A stretch of 64,000 nucleotides of DNA, taken from NCBI RefSeq assembly GCF_004293625.1, contig NZ_CP033040.1, positions 558,001 through 622,000 on the forward strand, read 5' to 3'. This document shows, one piece after another, positions 45,001 to 53,609 of the stretch. This DNA is from Thiomicrorhabdus indica (GTDB lineage Bacteria; Pseudomonadota; Gammaproteobacteria; Thiomicrospirales; Thiomicrospiraceae). The notes below the pieces were generated by a model. The model was not told where the DNA came from and made no database searches. It was given only the letters and a program-made list of their open reading frames with translations. Numbering within the stretch: the stretch's first letter is position 1; every line of letters starts with the position of its first letter. The position numbers and the translations under genes were made by a program.

Positions 45001-45668
45001 GCGAACTCATCGGAGTGGAGGCTTTGTTAAGATGGAACCATCCAACTCGAGGAGTATTGGCGCCAGAGCTGTTTTTGTCGACGTTGGAGAATAATGGGAA
45101 AATTGATGAGCTTGGAACATGGGTGATTGAGCAGTGTTTGCTTAAGCTTAAGGATTGGAAGTTTGCCGGCACCCAAAAACGCTTGGCCATTAATGTGTCT
45201 GCAAGACAGCTGTTGAGGCCGAATTTTAGTGAGTTTTTTGCCGATAAATTAGCTGAGTATGAGGTGGCAGCAGAGCAAATAGCCATCGAAATTATTGAAA
45301 ATACACTGTTGAATGACCCTCACCAAGTAGCTTTAGTGCTTCAAAGTCTTCATGCAATGGGGGTTGAGATTCATCTGGATAATCTCGGTGCAGAGTTCAG
45401 TACTTTGACTCGTCTGAAAAACATGCCAATTGACTGGGTAAAAATTGAACGCCATTTGATGGCGTTACTAGTTGATGATGAAAAACCAGATTTAATGGTG
45501 AAAGCACTGATTGAATCGTTGCAGTCCTTAGGTATGCAGGTGATTGCATTGGGTGTTGAAACCCAAGCGCAAAAGCAGGCTTTATTGACTCTTGGATGCG
45601 ATATTCATCAAGGGTATTTGTACTCTGAACCAATGGATGAAAAAGCATTTGAAAAACGCTATATTTAA
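42024..45668 (+). CDS. PhnD-type sensor with PAS domains and degenerate GGDEF-EAL
   Basis: The ATG at 42024 gives 1214 residues; a TTG at 41994 is also in frame. A signal-like segment is followed by a PhnD/phosphonate-binding-type periplasmic domain (about 60-320, MPYVIGVLALNSIEEAQEQWQPLADYLN, IDFLIANPAFYAI). A membrane segment lies near 355-375, then PAS-like regions (about 410-780). The GGDEF motif is LAGDVF (near 870), with a kept RSSD I-site. The EAL domain starts EALLRWNHP (near 997) but has DNLG for DDFG, KIER for KID and ALGVE for AEGVE. It is probably a c-di-GMP receptor or scaffold rather than an enzyme. Confidence 0.88.
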   Translation: MEQQRVSSNKSSVWPLLTVWLMSLWLLAGAVQGAPMQVAESDATSQMSTPTAKAVQVQTISEAKTMPYVIGVLALNSIEEAQEQWQPLADYLNVQMPNFGFEVKPLDFDEILPAIENAKIDFLIANPAFYAISEQKYQTYAIATLVKHTLHADVSKFGGVVFSQFGVDVEDTIKLHQEEVAAVAPFSLGGYLVQKKFFKDRFNIDLNDRRITFYHSHRDVVNAVLAGEKKVGMVRTGILESMQKESMVETFRLPDTPNYQLLLTTKLYPEWPFAALKHIPVIEAEKVLIELLAWKSGVVGRDSFAKVDDRFSWSISQTYQPIMTLLKQFNVTPYNTETEISFKVWLEQYQEWALFFIALLLGVILMASLLNRNALMGTTKQRKLHDEIARRDDVIAELELANQTLTYQQERFQILSDASNDGVVIFSFSGHIEYINPHALRFWGKEYSTVDRLNAYHLFSDVKDRNRIHQMMDTLNEATQSPIFLDEFSAKLVAADSSIKSASLRLSALQRKGKWLIAMNFNDQSEKKLLEKSYHQAIFLAQTYIEQSDQAVFTFDTEFKLQTVNSKSCALLTKGEEYKGLCGAENVEKLPLEDISAHQIEWLKLCFAEDERTELVLELNELMREDRPSHFDYRVSPMHQGPFENYHFHFSYVENVLLNEAFFLCVAQNVSVLEGAQPFFNGTRQYLESVLNQNQSGVLILDSHGLVQYCNHAVESLMNVSSKELVGSEFGVPSSLSETKHHEFEILTADGSSGVAELIYTETVWQGEKAFMVLMNDVSDIKAAQAEMSYQALHDSLTGLPNRRLLIQQLDNLIEANRFSHSPFTLVFVDVDRFKQLNDTFGFRMGDELLVQIAHKLKETVRSSDSVTRLAGDVFALILPGVENQEMLNSLVQKIFHAFEDKLLFSSGSVSVFLSMGAVIHPNYGHSSTDLLKMADIAKHYAKRSDSINCRLFNDREMGASLNTYSLENELNRAVLDNEFCLYYQPQVLAKTGELIGVEALLRWNHPTRGVLAPELFLSTLENNGKIDELGTWVIEQCLLKLKDWKFAGTQKRLAINVSARQLLRPNFSEFFADKLAEYEVAAEQIAIEIIENTLLNDPHQVALVLQSLHAMGVEIHLDNLGAEFSTLTRLKNMPIDWVKIERHLMALLVDDEKPDLMVKALIESLQSLGMQVIALGVETQAQKQALLTLGCDIHQGYLYSEPMDEKAFEKRYI

Positions 45669-45874
45669 AAATTAATCAGACTGTTCAATCCAATATTTCG
45701 GGGTGTATAAACTTTACCGGCCGGGGTCTTTTTATTGAAATTTTCTATTTGTAAATAAGTGGTATTTGTTACGGTTTTTTCATATTGGGTGATATATTTA
45801 AGAAAAAATTAATCGCTTTCTTATCGCAATCACCGCCGGTGAACAAAGGGGGGTGTATCAAGGAAACAGAATTT

Positions 45875-47896
45875 ATGCCTTCAACACCTCAGGTAAAAAA
45901 TCAGAAAACTTATTCGAAATTTAAGCGTTTTTGGTCTGATTTTTTGCCGACATCTTTAAAGTCTCCCCATTCTTTATCATCGAAGAATGACAATAGTCAT
46001 CGGAATTTTTCGATTCATGAAGCGCCAAAGCTTTCAGTCAGTATTCTTGTGATTTGCGGAATTTTATTATTGGGTGTGTTGTGGAATGCCCAAAATTCGG
46101 TGACGCAAATCAAACTTCATGCACAAAAAGCTTATCAGTCAAAATTAAAATCGGAAATTGACAACCTTGTCACAGAAAAGCGCCAAATATTTATGGGTTT
46201 GGCACATGCCCTGTCTAAAACGTCTGATGTTCAAAACCTTTTATGTAAAGAATGCCCGAAACGCCGTGTTGATTTAAAACCATTGATTGCAAGCCTTAGT
46301 GTATCGATTAATTATCCAGACTTATGGGTGCAAGTTTTAGATTCGAATGGTGTAAGCCGTTATCGAAGTTGGACAGAGGTCAAAAATGATAATTTGTTAA
46401 AAGTCCGTCGAGATTTACGCGATTTTTATGAGGATTTGCAGCCAGCGAGTTCCGTATCGGTTGGAAAATTTACTCTATCGATGAAATCAACTGTGCCTAT
46501 TTATGATGATCAAGGTGCATTTATCGGCGCTTTGGAAGTGATAGCGCCTTTTGACCCAATGGCCAAATTGCTACCAAATGAAAACAGTCAGGTTTATTTA
46601 TTTGCGGATAAGTCTTTAAGAAGTAAACTCGTTAGGGCGGACGCAGAAGGATTTATTAACGGTTATTATTTGTTGAATCGAGATATAGAGCCACAGCAAC
46701 AACGATTTCTGAGCTTGAATATAGAGTCTCTCGTAAAAGCAGAGGAGCAGTCTTTTAATGGTGAGGATCAGTGGCTGAGTCAACCGATTACTAATGACTT
46801 CAATCGTGTGCTGGGTTTCTGGCTAGTTCATTATGATCAGAGTGTTTTATTTACGGATGAGATTAATACGTTATTGAAACAAACTGTCTACAACGCAGGG
46901 GCTTTGTTGTTCATGCTGTTAATGTTTCTCATGGTGTATGGTTTTAAGTTTCGAGCTGAAAAAAGGCATTATTACTATCGTCAAATTTTTAATTCAGCTT
47001 CGGATATTTTATTCGTGACGGATGGTGAAACAGTTTTTGAAGCGAATAATCATTTTTTTGGATTTTTTAAAGATATTCGCACGCTTGATGAGTTTAACCG
47101 TTCGCATCGTTCGATTTACACTCAGTTTGTTCCAGAGCCTGATGTATTGCATTTTGAAAAAGAAGGGCAGTTTTGGTTGGACTATATTGAAAACCACCCT
47201 GATGAGCAGCACAAAGTGAAAATTATGAAGGATGATAGCGAGTGCTATTTTTCTGTCAGGGCGGTACGTATAAATCAAAAGGAGCCTTTATATGTGGTTG
47301 CCTTGCAAGATATTAGTAAGCAAATTGAATATCAGAATGAAATAATAAAAGTTGCCAATACTGACGCTTTGACAGGGATAGGAAATCGTTTGTCTTTTGA
47401 TAGACAACTAAAGTCAGAGGTAAAGCGAGCACACCGTTATGAAGCGCCACTGAGTTTGATTGTATTTGATATTGATGCTTTTAAAGACGTTAACATCGAA
47501 TATGGTCACGGTGCTGCAGATGACGTTTTGCGTTGGATGAGCCAATCAGTGGGAGCAATGCTTCGTGAATCCGACGTTTTGTGTCGCTGTGGAGGGGAAG
47601 AATTCGCTTTGATTATGCCAGAGACCGAATTGGATAATGCCGCAAAAAAAGCGGAGAAAATCCGTATTATGATTCGTTCTCAGTTTTCACCGGTTGAAGG
47701 TTTGCATATGACTGTAAGTTTCGGTGTGGCTGAGTTGTCGATTTGGGATAATCCTGATACCTTGCTGACACGCGCAGATAACGCTTTGTATAAAGCGAAA
47801 CAAGATGGTCGAGATCAGGTTGTAAAAGGTTATCATGAGATGTTGCAAAACTCGCAGACTCTAAAAGAGAATTTTTCTCGTTATCTCAGTTCTTAA
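45875..47896 (+). CDS. membrane-bound diguanylate cyclase with periplasmic sensor and PAS
   Basis: The ATG at 45875 with AAGGA upstream gives 673 residues; 45785 is also in frame. Membrane segments at about 53-72 and 341-360 enclose a periplasmic Cache/CHASE-like sensor domain with KECPKRR. A PAS domain follows. The C-terminal GGDEF domain has DALTGIGNRLSFDRQL, an RxxD I-site (RESD) and active RCGGEEF near 571. It synthesises c-di-GMP in response to an unknown extracellular cue. It lies about 200 bp after the PhnD-GGDEF-EAL gene and may belong to the same signalling neighbourhood. Confidence 0.9.
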   Translation: MPSTPQVKNQKTYSKFKRFWSDFLPTSLKSPHSLSSKNDNSHRNFSIHEAPKLSVSILVICGILLLGVLWNAQNSVTQIKLHAQKAYQSKLKSEIDNLVTEKRQIFMGLAHALSKTSDVQNLLCKECPKRRVDLKPLIASLSVSINYPDLWVQVLDSNGVSRYRSWTEVKNDNLLKVRRDLRDFYEDLQPASSVSVGKFTLSMKSTVPIYDDQGAFIGALEVIAPFDPMAKLLPNENSQVYLFADKSLRSKLVRADAEGFINGYYLLNRDIEPQQQRFLSLNIESLVKAEEQSFNGEDQWLSQPITNDFNRVLGFWLVHYDQSVLFTDEINTLLKQTVYNAGALLFMLLMFLMVYGFKFRAEKRHYYYRQIFNSASDILFVTDGETVFEANNHFFGFFKDIRTLDEFNRSHRSIYTQFVPEPDVLHFEKEGQFWLDYIENHPDEQHKVKIMKDDSECYFSVRAVRINQKEPLYVVALQDISKQIEYQNEIIKVANTDALTGIGNRLSFDRQLKSEVKRAHRYEAPLSLIVFDIDAFKDVNIEYGHGAADDVLRWMSQSVGAMLRESDVLCRCGGEEFALIMPETELDNAAKKAEKIRIMIRSQFSPVEGLHMTVSFGVAELSIWDNPDTLLTRADNALYKAKQDGRDQVVKGYHEMLQNSQTLKENFSRYLSS

Positions 47897-48011
47897 TTTA
47901 CCCTGCCTCTTAATTCGTTATATTTCAGAATAAAATTGAAATGTGATTTGTCCGGATGCGAGTGAATAAAAGCTACGGTTTTTCCATATCAATCATGTTA
48001 TGATTTTGCAA

Positions 48012-48031
48012 AATTTACCGGCCGGTAAATT
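48012..48031. repeat. 20-bp perfect palindrome with ACCGGCCGGT core
   Basis: The core at 48017-48026 is extended by five AT pairs on each side. It is intergenic, about 65 bp upstream of gcvH. Confidence 0.88.
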
Positions 48032-48095
48032 ATGAACATTTCACCAAGCAGGCGAAAATAGTCATGACTCAGCCAACTAGAATCAGGAGACCAGT

Positions 48096-48485
48096 ATGAG
48101 TGTATTACCAAGCCATTTAAAATATGCTGAAACGCACGAGTGGGTGTACATTGATGAAGACGGTAATGCGGTCGTTGGCATTACCGACTTTGCGCAAGAG
48201 TCGTTAGGCGAATTAATGAGTGTGACGTTTTCTGAACTGCTAGGTGATGATTTGGTTCAAGGTGATGAGGTCATGTCAGTCGAATCGGTAAAATCGGCTT
48301 CCGATATTTTTGCACCGATTAGTGGTGAATTGATTGAATTTAATGAAGCCTTAGAAGATGAGCCTGAATTGGTGAATGAAGAACCCTATGATGGCGGTTG
48401 GTTATTTAAAATTGCGCCGCACGATGTCGATGAGCTTGAAAACTTATTGAGTGATGAGGAATATCAAGCGCAAATTGACGGCTAG
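48096..48485 (+). CDS. gcvH: glycine cleavage system H protein
   Basis: A 129-residue GcvH. The lipoylated Lys66 lies in VMSVESVKSASDIFAPISGEL. Other features are ETHEWV near the start and NEEPYDGGWLFKI near the end. It carries the aminomethyl group between the glycine cleavage enzymes. No gcvT or gcvP is adjacent, so it is a solitary gene here, with its own AGGAG site and a downstream terminator. Confidence 0.93.
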   Translation: MSVLPSHLKYAETHEWVYIDEDGNAVVGITDFAQESLGELMSVTFSELLGDDLVQGDEVMSVESVKSASDIFAPISGELIEFNEALEDEPELVNEEPYDGGWLFKIAPHDVDELENLLSDEEYQAQIDG

Positions 48486-48525
48486 AGTTTAGGGTCTATT
48501 CAACAGACCAGAGCCTTATTTTTTT

Positions 48526-48568
48526 AAAAGATGAGTCGGTAAAGGACTGCCACTCATCTTTTTTGTTT
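48526..48568 (+). terminator. intrinsic terminator after gcvH
   Basis: Arms AAAAGATGAGT (48526-48536) and ACTCATCTTTT (48552-48562) are followed by a T-rich stretch just before rlmI. Confidence 0.7.
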
Positions 48569-48583
48569 TTAGCGAGAGAGAAA

Positions 48584-49777
48584 ATGCTACCCAGTTTACG
48601 TTTAAAGAAAAATGAAGAGCGACGTATTAAGCAAGGGCATCTTTGGGTGTTCAGCAATGAAGTCGATAATTCAGTCACGCCGCTTAAAGAGTTTGAAGCC
48701 GGTCAAGAAGTAGTGATTGAAGCGAGTAACGGTAAACCTCTGGGAATGGGGTATGTGAACCCAAATAGTTTGATTTGTGCGCGAATTTTGTCGCGAAGTG
48801 CGAAAGTGCAGTTTAATCAAAAATTCCTGAAACGACGCATCCAAGAAGCGCAACAGTTACGTGAATTAAGCTACCAAAAACCGTACTACCGTCTGATTTT
48901 TGGCGAAGCCGATGGCTTGCCAGGGTTGGTTGTTGACCGTTTTGGTGATGTGTTTTCAGTTCAAATCAGTACGGCAGGTATGGAAGTTAAAAAAGCCGAT
49001 ATTCTACAGGTGCTGGAAAATCTTTATCATCCACAAGCGATTGTCATGAAAAACGATCTGTCGAGCCGACAACTTGAAGGTTTAGAGCTGTATGAAGAAG
49101 TGGCCACAGGCGAATTACCAGAGCAAATTCTGATTGAAGAAAACCAAACTAAATTTGTCATTCCTGTGGTTGAAGGGCAAAAAACTGGTTGGTTTTACGA
49201 TCACCGAGATTCTCGTGGTTACTTGCAAAACTTGGTCAAAGGCAAGCGAGTTTTGGATGTTTTCAGTTATCTTGGTGGCTGGGGGGTTGCTGCCTTAACC
49301 GCAGGCGCTGAGGAAGTTACCTGTGTGGATGCATCCGAAACAGCGTTGGATGGTGTGGATACCAATGCGCAGGCAAATGGCTTGGCAGAGAAGTGCATCA
49401 CTATTCAAGGTAATGCGTTTGAAGTGTTAAAGGCTTTAAAAAACGAGGCGCATAAATATGATGTGGTTATAGTTGATCCACCGGCGTTTATTAAGCGTAA
49501 AAAAGACTTCAAAAAAGGTTTTGAAGCCTATCAGCGTATTAATCAGTTAGCGATGCGCGTTTTGGAAAAGGATGGCATTTTAGTTTCAGCATCTTGTTCA
49601 CATCACTTGTCTCGCGACCAGTTAATGCAATCGGTACAGACAGCCGCGCGTCATATTGACCGTCAAGCACAGTGTTTTGCACAAGGGCATCAAGCCGCAG
49701 ACCATCCGGTACACCCAGCAATCCCAGAAACTGAATACATTAAAACGTTATTTTTTAAAGTCGGTGCCAGCTGGTAA
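48584..49777 (+). CDS. rlmI: 23S rRNA m5C methyltransferase RlmI family
   Basis: The ATG at 48584 (GAGAGAG upstream) gives 397 residues. The N-terminal PUA domain is LKKNEERRIKQGHLWVFSNEVDN. The RNA-methyltransferase-specific middle has IFGEADGLPGLVVDRFGDV. The Rossmann domain has KTGWFYDHRDSRGYL, VLDVFSYLGGWGVAAL, VDPPAFIKRKKDF and a catalytic-cysteine region SASCSHHL. It methylates a cytosine of 23S rRNA. The stop codon touches an ACCGGCCGGT palindrome at 49777. Confidence 0.9.
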   Translation: MLPSLRLKKNEERRIKQGHLWVFSNEVDNSVTPLKEFEAGQEVVIEASNGKPLGMGYVNPNSLICARILSRSAKVQFNQKFLKRRIQEAQQLRELSYQKPYYRLIFGEADGLPGLVVDRFGDVFSVQISTAGMEVKKADILQVLENLYHPQAIVMKNDLSSRQLEGLELYEEVATGELPEQILIEENQTKFVIPVVEGQKTGWFYDHRDSRGYLQNLVKGKRVLDVFSYLGGWGVAALTAGAEEVTCVDASETALDGVDTNAQANGLAEKCITIQGNAFEVLKALKNEAHKYDVVIVDPPAFIKRKKDFKKGFEAYQRINQLAMRVLEKDGILVSASCSHHLSRDQLMQSVQTAARHIDRQAQCFAQGHQAADHPVHPAIPETEYIKTLFFKVGASW

Positions 49778-49809
49778 CCGGCCGGTAAGGTTGATTGGTT
49801 TTCGATTCT

Positions 49810-51129
49810 ATGGTCTTTTCAGCACATTCCACTCCACCACAGTCCGTTGAGTTTGTTATTGCGCCAACAGTGAGTGATGCCAAACAAAAAACATTGGCAA
49901 AATTCTGTTTTTGGGAAGCATACGATCAAGTTCTGTGGGTGGATGCGCGTAAGATATTCCCCGAAATTGGGGTTTTGAAATTACCTGCCTGGGATTTAAT
50001 GTTGATGGATCATGAATTAATTCCTGATTATCCGGAATTTCTCAAACCATTGGATTGGCCAAGAATTGCCCAAACGAATGATTGGTTACGCCAGATTCCC
50101 AGTTGGGTAGCAGATTCTTGTCGACTATTTCCAAGCCATCAGTTGACTCTGTTGCATTATGTGGGTAAATATCCTCAACTGTTAGAGTTACTGGATCATG
50201 CTCCGTATCTGGCTTGGCGTTTGGTGACCTCTAAACTTCAAGAACCCGAAATGGTGGCTTTATTAAGCGGTAAACGTCAACAGATTGTCGAGCAACTCGG
50301 TTGGCCGGGTTTGGATGAGACGCTGAAATTCTTGAAAAACCTGCGTCTTCGACAAGTGACACCAATGATTATTGAACAGGTCGAAACCTGCGCTCTAGAT
50401 CCTAAGCGGTTAAGTGCTTTACAACATTTGCCTAGAATTAACTCTATGGCTTTAACCTTAGCATCACGCTTTCCTGAACTGATTGGATGCCCGCTACATT
50501 TATCTTTGGCAAAACAACCTTGTCAGCCAATGCAGTGCCAAAGTATGGTGGCATTGTTGGAGGATGTTTTTCGCTTCATTAGTCAATTAGATTTAGGCGA
50601 TTCAGCCGTCGAAAAAGTCAAGCAGTGCTTATATCTCTCTCAAGTCCATCATCTGTATTTACAATGGATGCTTCAAGCTATGCCCAATGCTCCTTTAGCT
50701 AAGACATTGGCGGAAAGCTTGAACAGTGAAAGCTCGGATTTTCAATTGCAATGGAGTGCTCAGGTGCAACGAGTTTTGCAAAAGCAAATTGATGCATGGC
50801 AATTGAGCACGCAACCTAAACCTTTAGTTGGGGTGCAGAATTGGCAGATACTAAGCCTTCTGCAAGAGCATGCTTGGTGGTTAGAAGCAAGTGAAGAGAA
50901 AGTGTTGTACGTTTGGTTGGAAGATTCAAAGTCATCTAGCTCTTCAGGCAAGCAAATAAACGATGAAGGACTGTCGTTATGGGGGGCTTTAGTGAATATT
51001 CACTCAATCTCTCCTGATGTGCCTGTAAATATTTATCGAGTGAGGGGAATGCAAAGCCGATTACCGCAATCTAGGCAATTATCGGATTTGCATATTTTTT
51101 TGGCAGGTTCATTGCCCAAGAAGGTTTAG
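49810..51129 (+). CDS. hypothetical protein
   Basis: The start at 49810 or 49795 gives about 440 residues. No signal peptide or membrane segment is clear. The protein is mostly helical, leucine- and glutamine-rich, with WDLMLMDHELIPDYPEF and a low-complexity SSSSS near the C-terminus. I do not recognise the family. It sits between rlmI and the convergent lysA; a bidirectional hairpin follows. Confidence 0.6.
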   Translation: MVFSAHSTPPQSVEFVIAPTVSDAKQKTLAKFCFWEAYDQVLWVDARKIFPEIGVLKLPAWDLMLMDHELIPDYPEFLKPLDWPRIAQTNDWLRQIPSWVADSCRLFPSHQLTLLHYVGKYPQLLELLDHAPYLAWRLVTSKLQEPEMVALLSGKRQQIVEQLGWPGLDETLKFLKNLRLRQVTPMIIEQVETCALDPKRLSALQHLPRINSMALTLASRFPELIGCPLHLSLAKQPCQPMQCQSMVALLEDVFRFISQLDLGDSAVEKVKQCLYLSQVHHLYLQWMLQAMPNAPLAKTLAESLNSESSDFQLQWSAQVQRVLQKQIDAWQLSTQPKPLVGVQNWQILSLLQEHAWWLEASEEKVLYVWLEDSKSSSSSGKQINDEGLSLWGALVNIHSISPDVPVNIYRVRGMQSRLPQSRQLSDLHIFLAGSLPKKV

Positions 51130-51142
51130 TTTTTGGGCTTAA

Positions 51143-51174
51143 CTCATCGAATTAAATTAAATCAATTTGATGAG
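51143..51174. terminator. hairpin between convergent genes (hypothetical and lysA)
   Basis: Arms CTCATCGAATT and AATTTGATGAG (one G-T wobble) enclose a 10-base AT-rich loop. It lacks a clear T run. Confidence 0.45.
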
Positions 51175-51210
51175 CGGCGCATTTCTATCCCAAAGTTTCT
51201 TGAAAAAACG

Positions 51211-52458
51211 TCAACTAATTAGCTTTTCTGAACCCATAAGATCTTCATAAGTTTCTCTCGGACGAATTTCCCAAACCTTATCGTCTTGAACCATGATTTC
51301 AGCGGCTCTTGGACGAGTGTTGTAGTTAGAGGCCATAGTGAAACCGTAAGCACCCGCTGACATAACAGCTAATAAATCGCCCGCTTGTAAGTTTAATTCA
51401 CGATCCTTTCCTAGAAAATCACCCGTTTCACAGACAGGGCCAACAATATCCCATTTGGCTTTGGTACCGTCACTGTGAAGTTTTACCGGCTCAATTCGCT
51501 GATAAGCTTGATACAAGGCTGGACGAATCAAGTCATTCATTGCGGCATCAATAATCGCGAAATTTTTATGATCTGTTGGTTTTAGATACTCTACTTCAGT
51601 GACTAAAATTCCAGCATTGCCTGCAATCGCACGCCCCGGTTCAATAATTACCTCAACCGATGAATCATCAAGTTTTTTCAGTAAAGCTTGAATATAAGAT
51701 GCCACTTCCGGCGGTGTTTCATCTGTGTAGGTAATTCCAAGTCCACCACCTAAATCTAAGTGGTGAATCTCAATACCATTGTCTGCTAAATGTTGTTTAA
51801 GTTTAAGAACTCGCTCTAAAGCATCAACAAATGGTGCGATTTGCGTTAACTGAGAACCGATATGACAATCAATTCCAATGGGATTGATATGACTGTAATT
51901 CGCAGCTGTTTGATAAAGCTCAGGCGCTTTTTCAATATCAACACCAAACTTGTTGTCTTTGAGACCTGTCGAAATGTACGGATGTGTTTGTGCATCGACA
52001 TCTGGGTTCACCCGAATTGAAACTGGGGCGACAATATCCATTTGTTTGGCCACGGTTTGAATTCGGTCTAGTTCGGCGAATGACTCGATATTAAAACAAC
52101 GAATGCCAACTTCTAGTGCGCGTTGAATTTCAACGGACTGTTTGGCGACACCTGAAAAAACCACTTTTTTAGGATCGCCACCGGCACGCAGTACTCGTTC
52201 AAGTTCCCCTCTGGAAACAATGTCAAATCCTGAACCAAGTTTTGCAAGCACATTCAAAATAGCAATATTTGAATTTGTTTTGACGGCATAGCAAACTAGA
52301 TGGGGTTGGTCAGCGAAGGCTTCATCAAACATTTTCCACCGTTGTTCAAATTCGGTTTTTGAATAAACATAAAGTGGTGTTCCGTATGTTTGTGCAAGTT
52401 GGCTCACGCAAACGTTTTCAGCGAATAATGTTTGATTTTGATAATTAAACTGTGACAT
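51211..52458 (-). CDS. lysA: diaminopimelate decarboxylase
   Basis: A 415-residue alanine-racemase-fold PLP enzyme. The cofactor Lys60 lies in CYAVKTNSNIAIL. Further motifs are GSGFDIVSRGELERVL, HIGSQL, LDLGGGLGITY, EPGRAIAGNAGIL, GPVCETGDFLG and MSAGAYGFTMASNYN. It makes lysine from meso-diaminopimelate in the last step of the pathway. The lptM-like lipoprotein gene lies immediately upstream, an arrangement common in gammaproteobacteria. Confidence 0.95.
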   Translation of the reverse strand: MSQFNYQNQTLFAENVCVSQLAQTYGTPLYVYSKTEFEQRWKMFDEAFADQPHLVCYAVKTNSNIAILNVLAKLGSGFDIVSRGELERVLRAGGDPKKVVFSGVAKQSVEIQRALEVGIRCFNIESFAELDRIQTVAKQMDIVAPVSIRVNPDVDAQTHPYISTGLKDNKFGVDIEKAPELYQTAANYSHINPIGIDCHIGSQLTQIAPFVDALERVLKLKQHLADNGIEIHHLDLGGGLGITYTDETPPEVASYIQALLKKLDDSSVEVIIEPGRAIAGNAGILVTEVEYLKPTDHKNFAIIDAAMNDLIRPALYQAYQRIEPVKLHSDGTKAKWDIVGPVCETGDFLGKDRELNLQAGDLLAVMSAGAYGFTMASNYNTRPRAAEIMVQDDKVWEIRPRETYEDLMGSEKLIS

Positions 52459-52487
52459 CTGGTTTTCCTGATAATTAAGGCGTGACT

Positions 52488-52634
52488 TTATAGTGATAAT
52501 TCACTGTTTTGCGATGCAACGAGAGAACTTTCGGGTAAGCTTAGAGGGCTTTTTTTGCCGCAACCGCTTAAACCGATGCCGGTAATTGCCACCACAATGA
52601 TGGCCATAATTGTTGCTTTCCACATTTTCATCAT
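52488..52634 (-). CDS. lptM: LptM (YifL)-like small lipoprotein
   Basis: A 48-residue protein with a signal peptide and lipobox (IVVAITGIGLSGCGKKSPLSLPE); the GCGxKxPL segment is the LptM/YifL signature. LptM helps mature the LptD/E lipopolysaccharide translocon in the outer membrane. It lies 29 bp upstream of lysA on the same strand, as in other gammaproteobacteria. AAGG precedes the ATG. Confidence 0.88.
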   Translation of the reverse strand: MMKMWKATIMAIIVVAITGIGLSGCGKKSPLSLPESSLVASQNSELSL

Positions 52635-52855
52635 GCCAAGCCTTAATATTTTTGAATGGGATTAGGGATTTGCTATGCGTTTTCAATTGCCCCTAAAGTT
52701 TCGGGTATTTTAGCAGAAGCTTGAATAGAATGCGGCGCATGATACTTGCTTTGAAGTCGAAGTTTTTAGAGCGATTATCAACATGAATGTTGAGTTTTTG
52801 CGATAATGTAAAACTCTTAATCAATGCCTATTCATACTTGATTTTTAAATTTGAT

Positions 52856-53527
52856 ATGCCGAATTCTTCGAAAACAACTATAGAACCTATTTTGATTGAA
52901 TCACCAAGTTTACCGGCCGATGCAGCAGTCATTTGGTTGCACGGTCTTGGTGCTGATGGCCATGACTTTGAGCCAATCGTTTCCGAATTGGGTTTATCTG
53001 AGAATCATTCGATTCGTTTTATTTTCCCTCATGCGCCGATTCAGTCCGTTACGATTAATGGTGGTATGGAAATGCGATCTTGGTACGATATTCGCTCATT
53101 GGATTTATTAAATGATTTTGATGTTTCCGGTGTTGCTCGCTCAGCACAAATGGTTGCTTCGTTGATAGACCAGCAGATTCAATCAGGAATATTGCCAGAT
53201 CGAATTGTCTTGGCAGGTTTTTCCCAAGGTGGGTTAATTGCTTTGCATGCTGGGCTGACTTATCCGCAACCATTGGCTGGTATTATGGCTTTGTCTACCT
53301 ATTGTCCAACTGGTGAATCGTTTCAAGAGCGCAGTGAAATGCCGATTTTAATGATGCATGGTCAACAAGATTCTGTGATTCCCATAGAGGTGGCTGAATG
53401 GTCCAAACAGATGCTTTTGCAAAATGGATATTCGGTTGAATGGCATACGTATTCCATGCAGCATCAGGTAATTCCAAGTCAAATTCAACGAATAGGTCAG
53501 TGGTTGAAGGCACGGTTAATCCGTTGA
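52856..53527 (+). CDS. carboxylesterase/phospholipase family hydrolase
   Basis: The start at 52856 gives 223 residues, the usual length of this family; an upstream ATG at 52787 is less likely. The alpha/beta hydrolase has AAVIWLHGLGADGHDFEP, GMEMRSWYDI, the nucleophile in LAGFSQGGLIAL, the Asp in HGQQDSVIP and the final His in SMQHQVIPSQ. It resembles bacterial carboxylesterases of the EstB/acyl-protein-thioesterase type. The physiological substrate is unknown. An ACCGGCCG variant encodes LPAD near the start. Confidence 0.88.
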   Translation: MPNSSKTTIEPILIESPSLPADAAVIWLHGLGADGHDFEPIVSELGLSENHSIRFIFPHAPIQSVTINGGMEMRSWYDIRSLDLLNDFDVSGVARSAQMVASLIDQQIQSGILPDRIVLAGFSQGGLIALHAGLTYPQPLAGIMALSTYCPTGESFQERSEMPILMMHGQQDSVIPIEVAEWSKQMLLQNGYSVEWHTYSMQHQVIPSQIQRIGQWLKARLIR

Positions 53528-53609
53528 ATTTAAAAATCTTGTTTTGAATACTCAATAGGTCCTAGGTGAATTTTAATTTTTTAGGAGCTATTTTTTTAGG
53601 AGCTAGTGC

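Noticed and set aside
52501-52686. A 61-codon minus-strand frame upstream of lysA
   Set aside because: Another minus-strand frame here (52488-52634) encodes a lipoprotein with the LptM signature and a ribosome site.
52459-52750. Lysine riboswitch upstream of lptM-lysA
   Set aside because: The leader is too short and shows no lysine-box structure; the same search upstream of proC-metX showed no SAM riboswitch.
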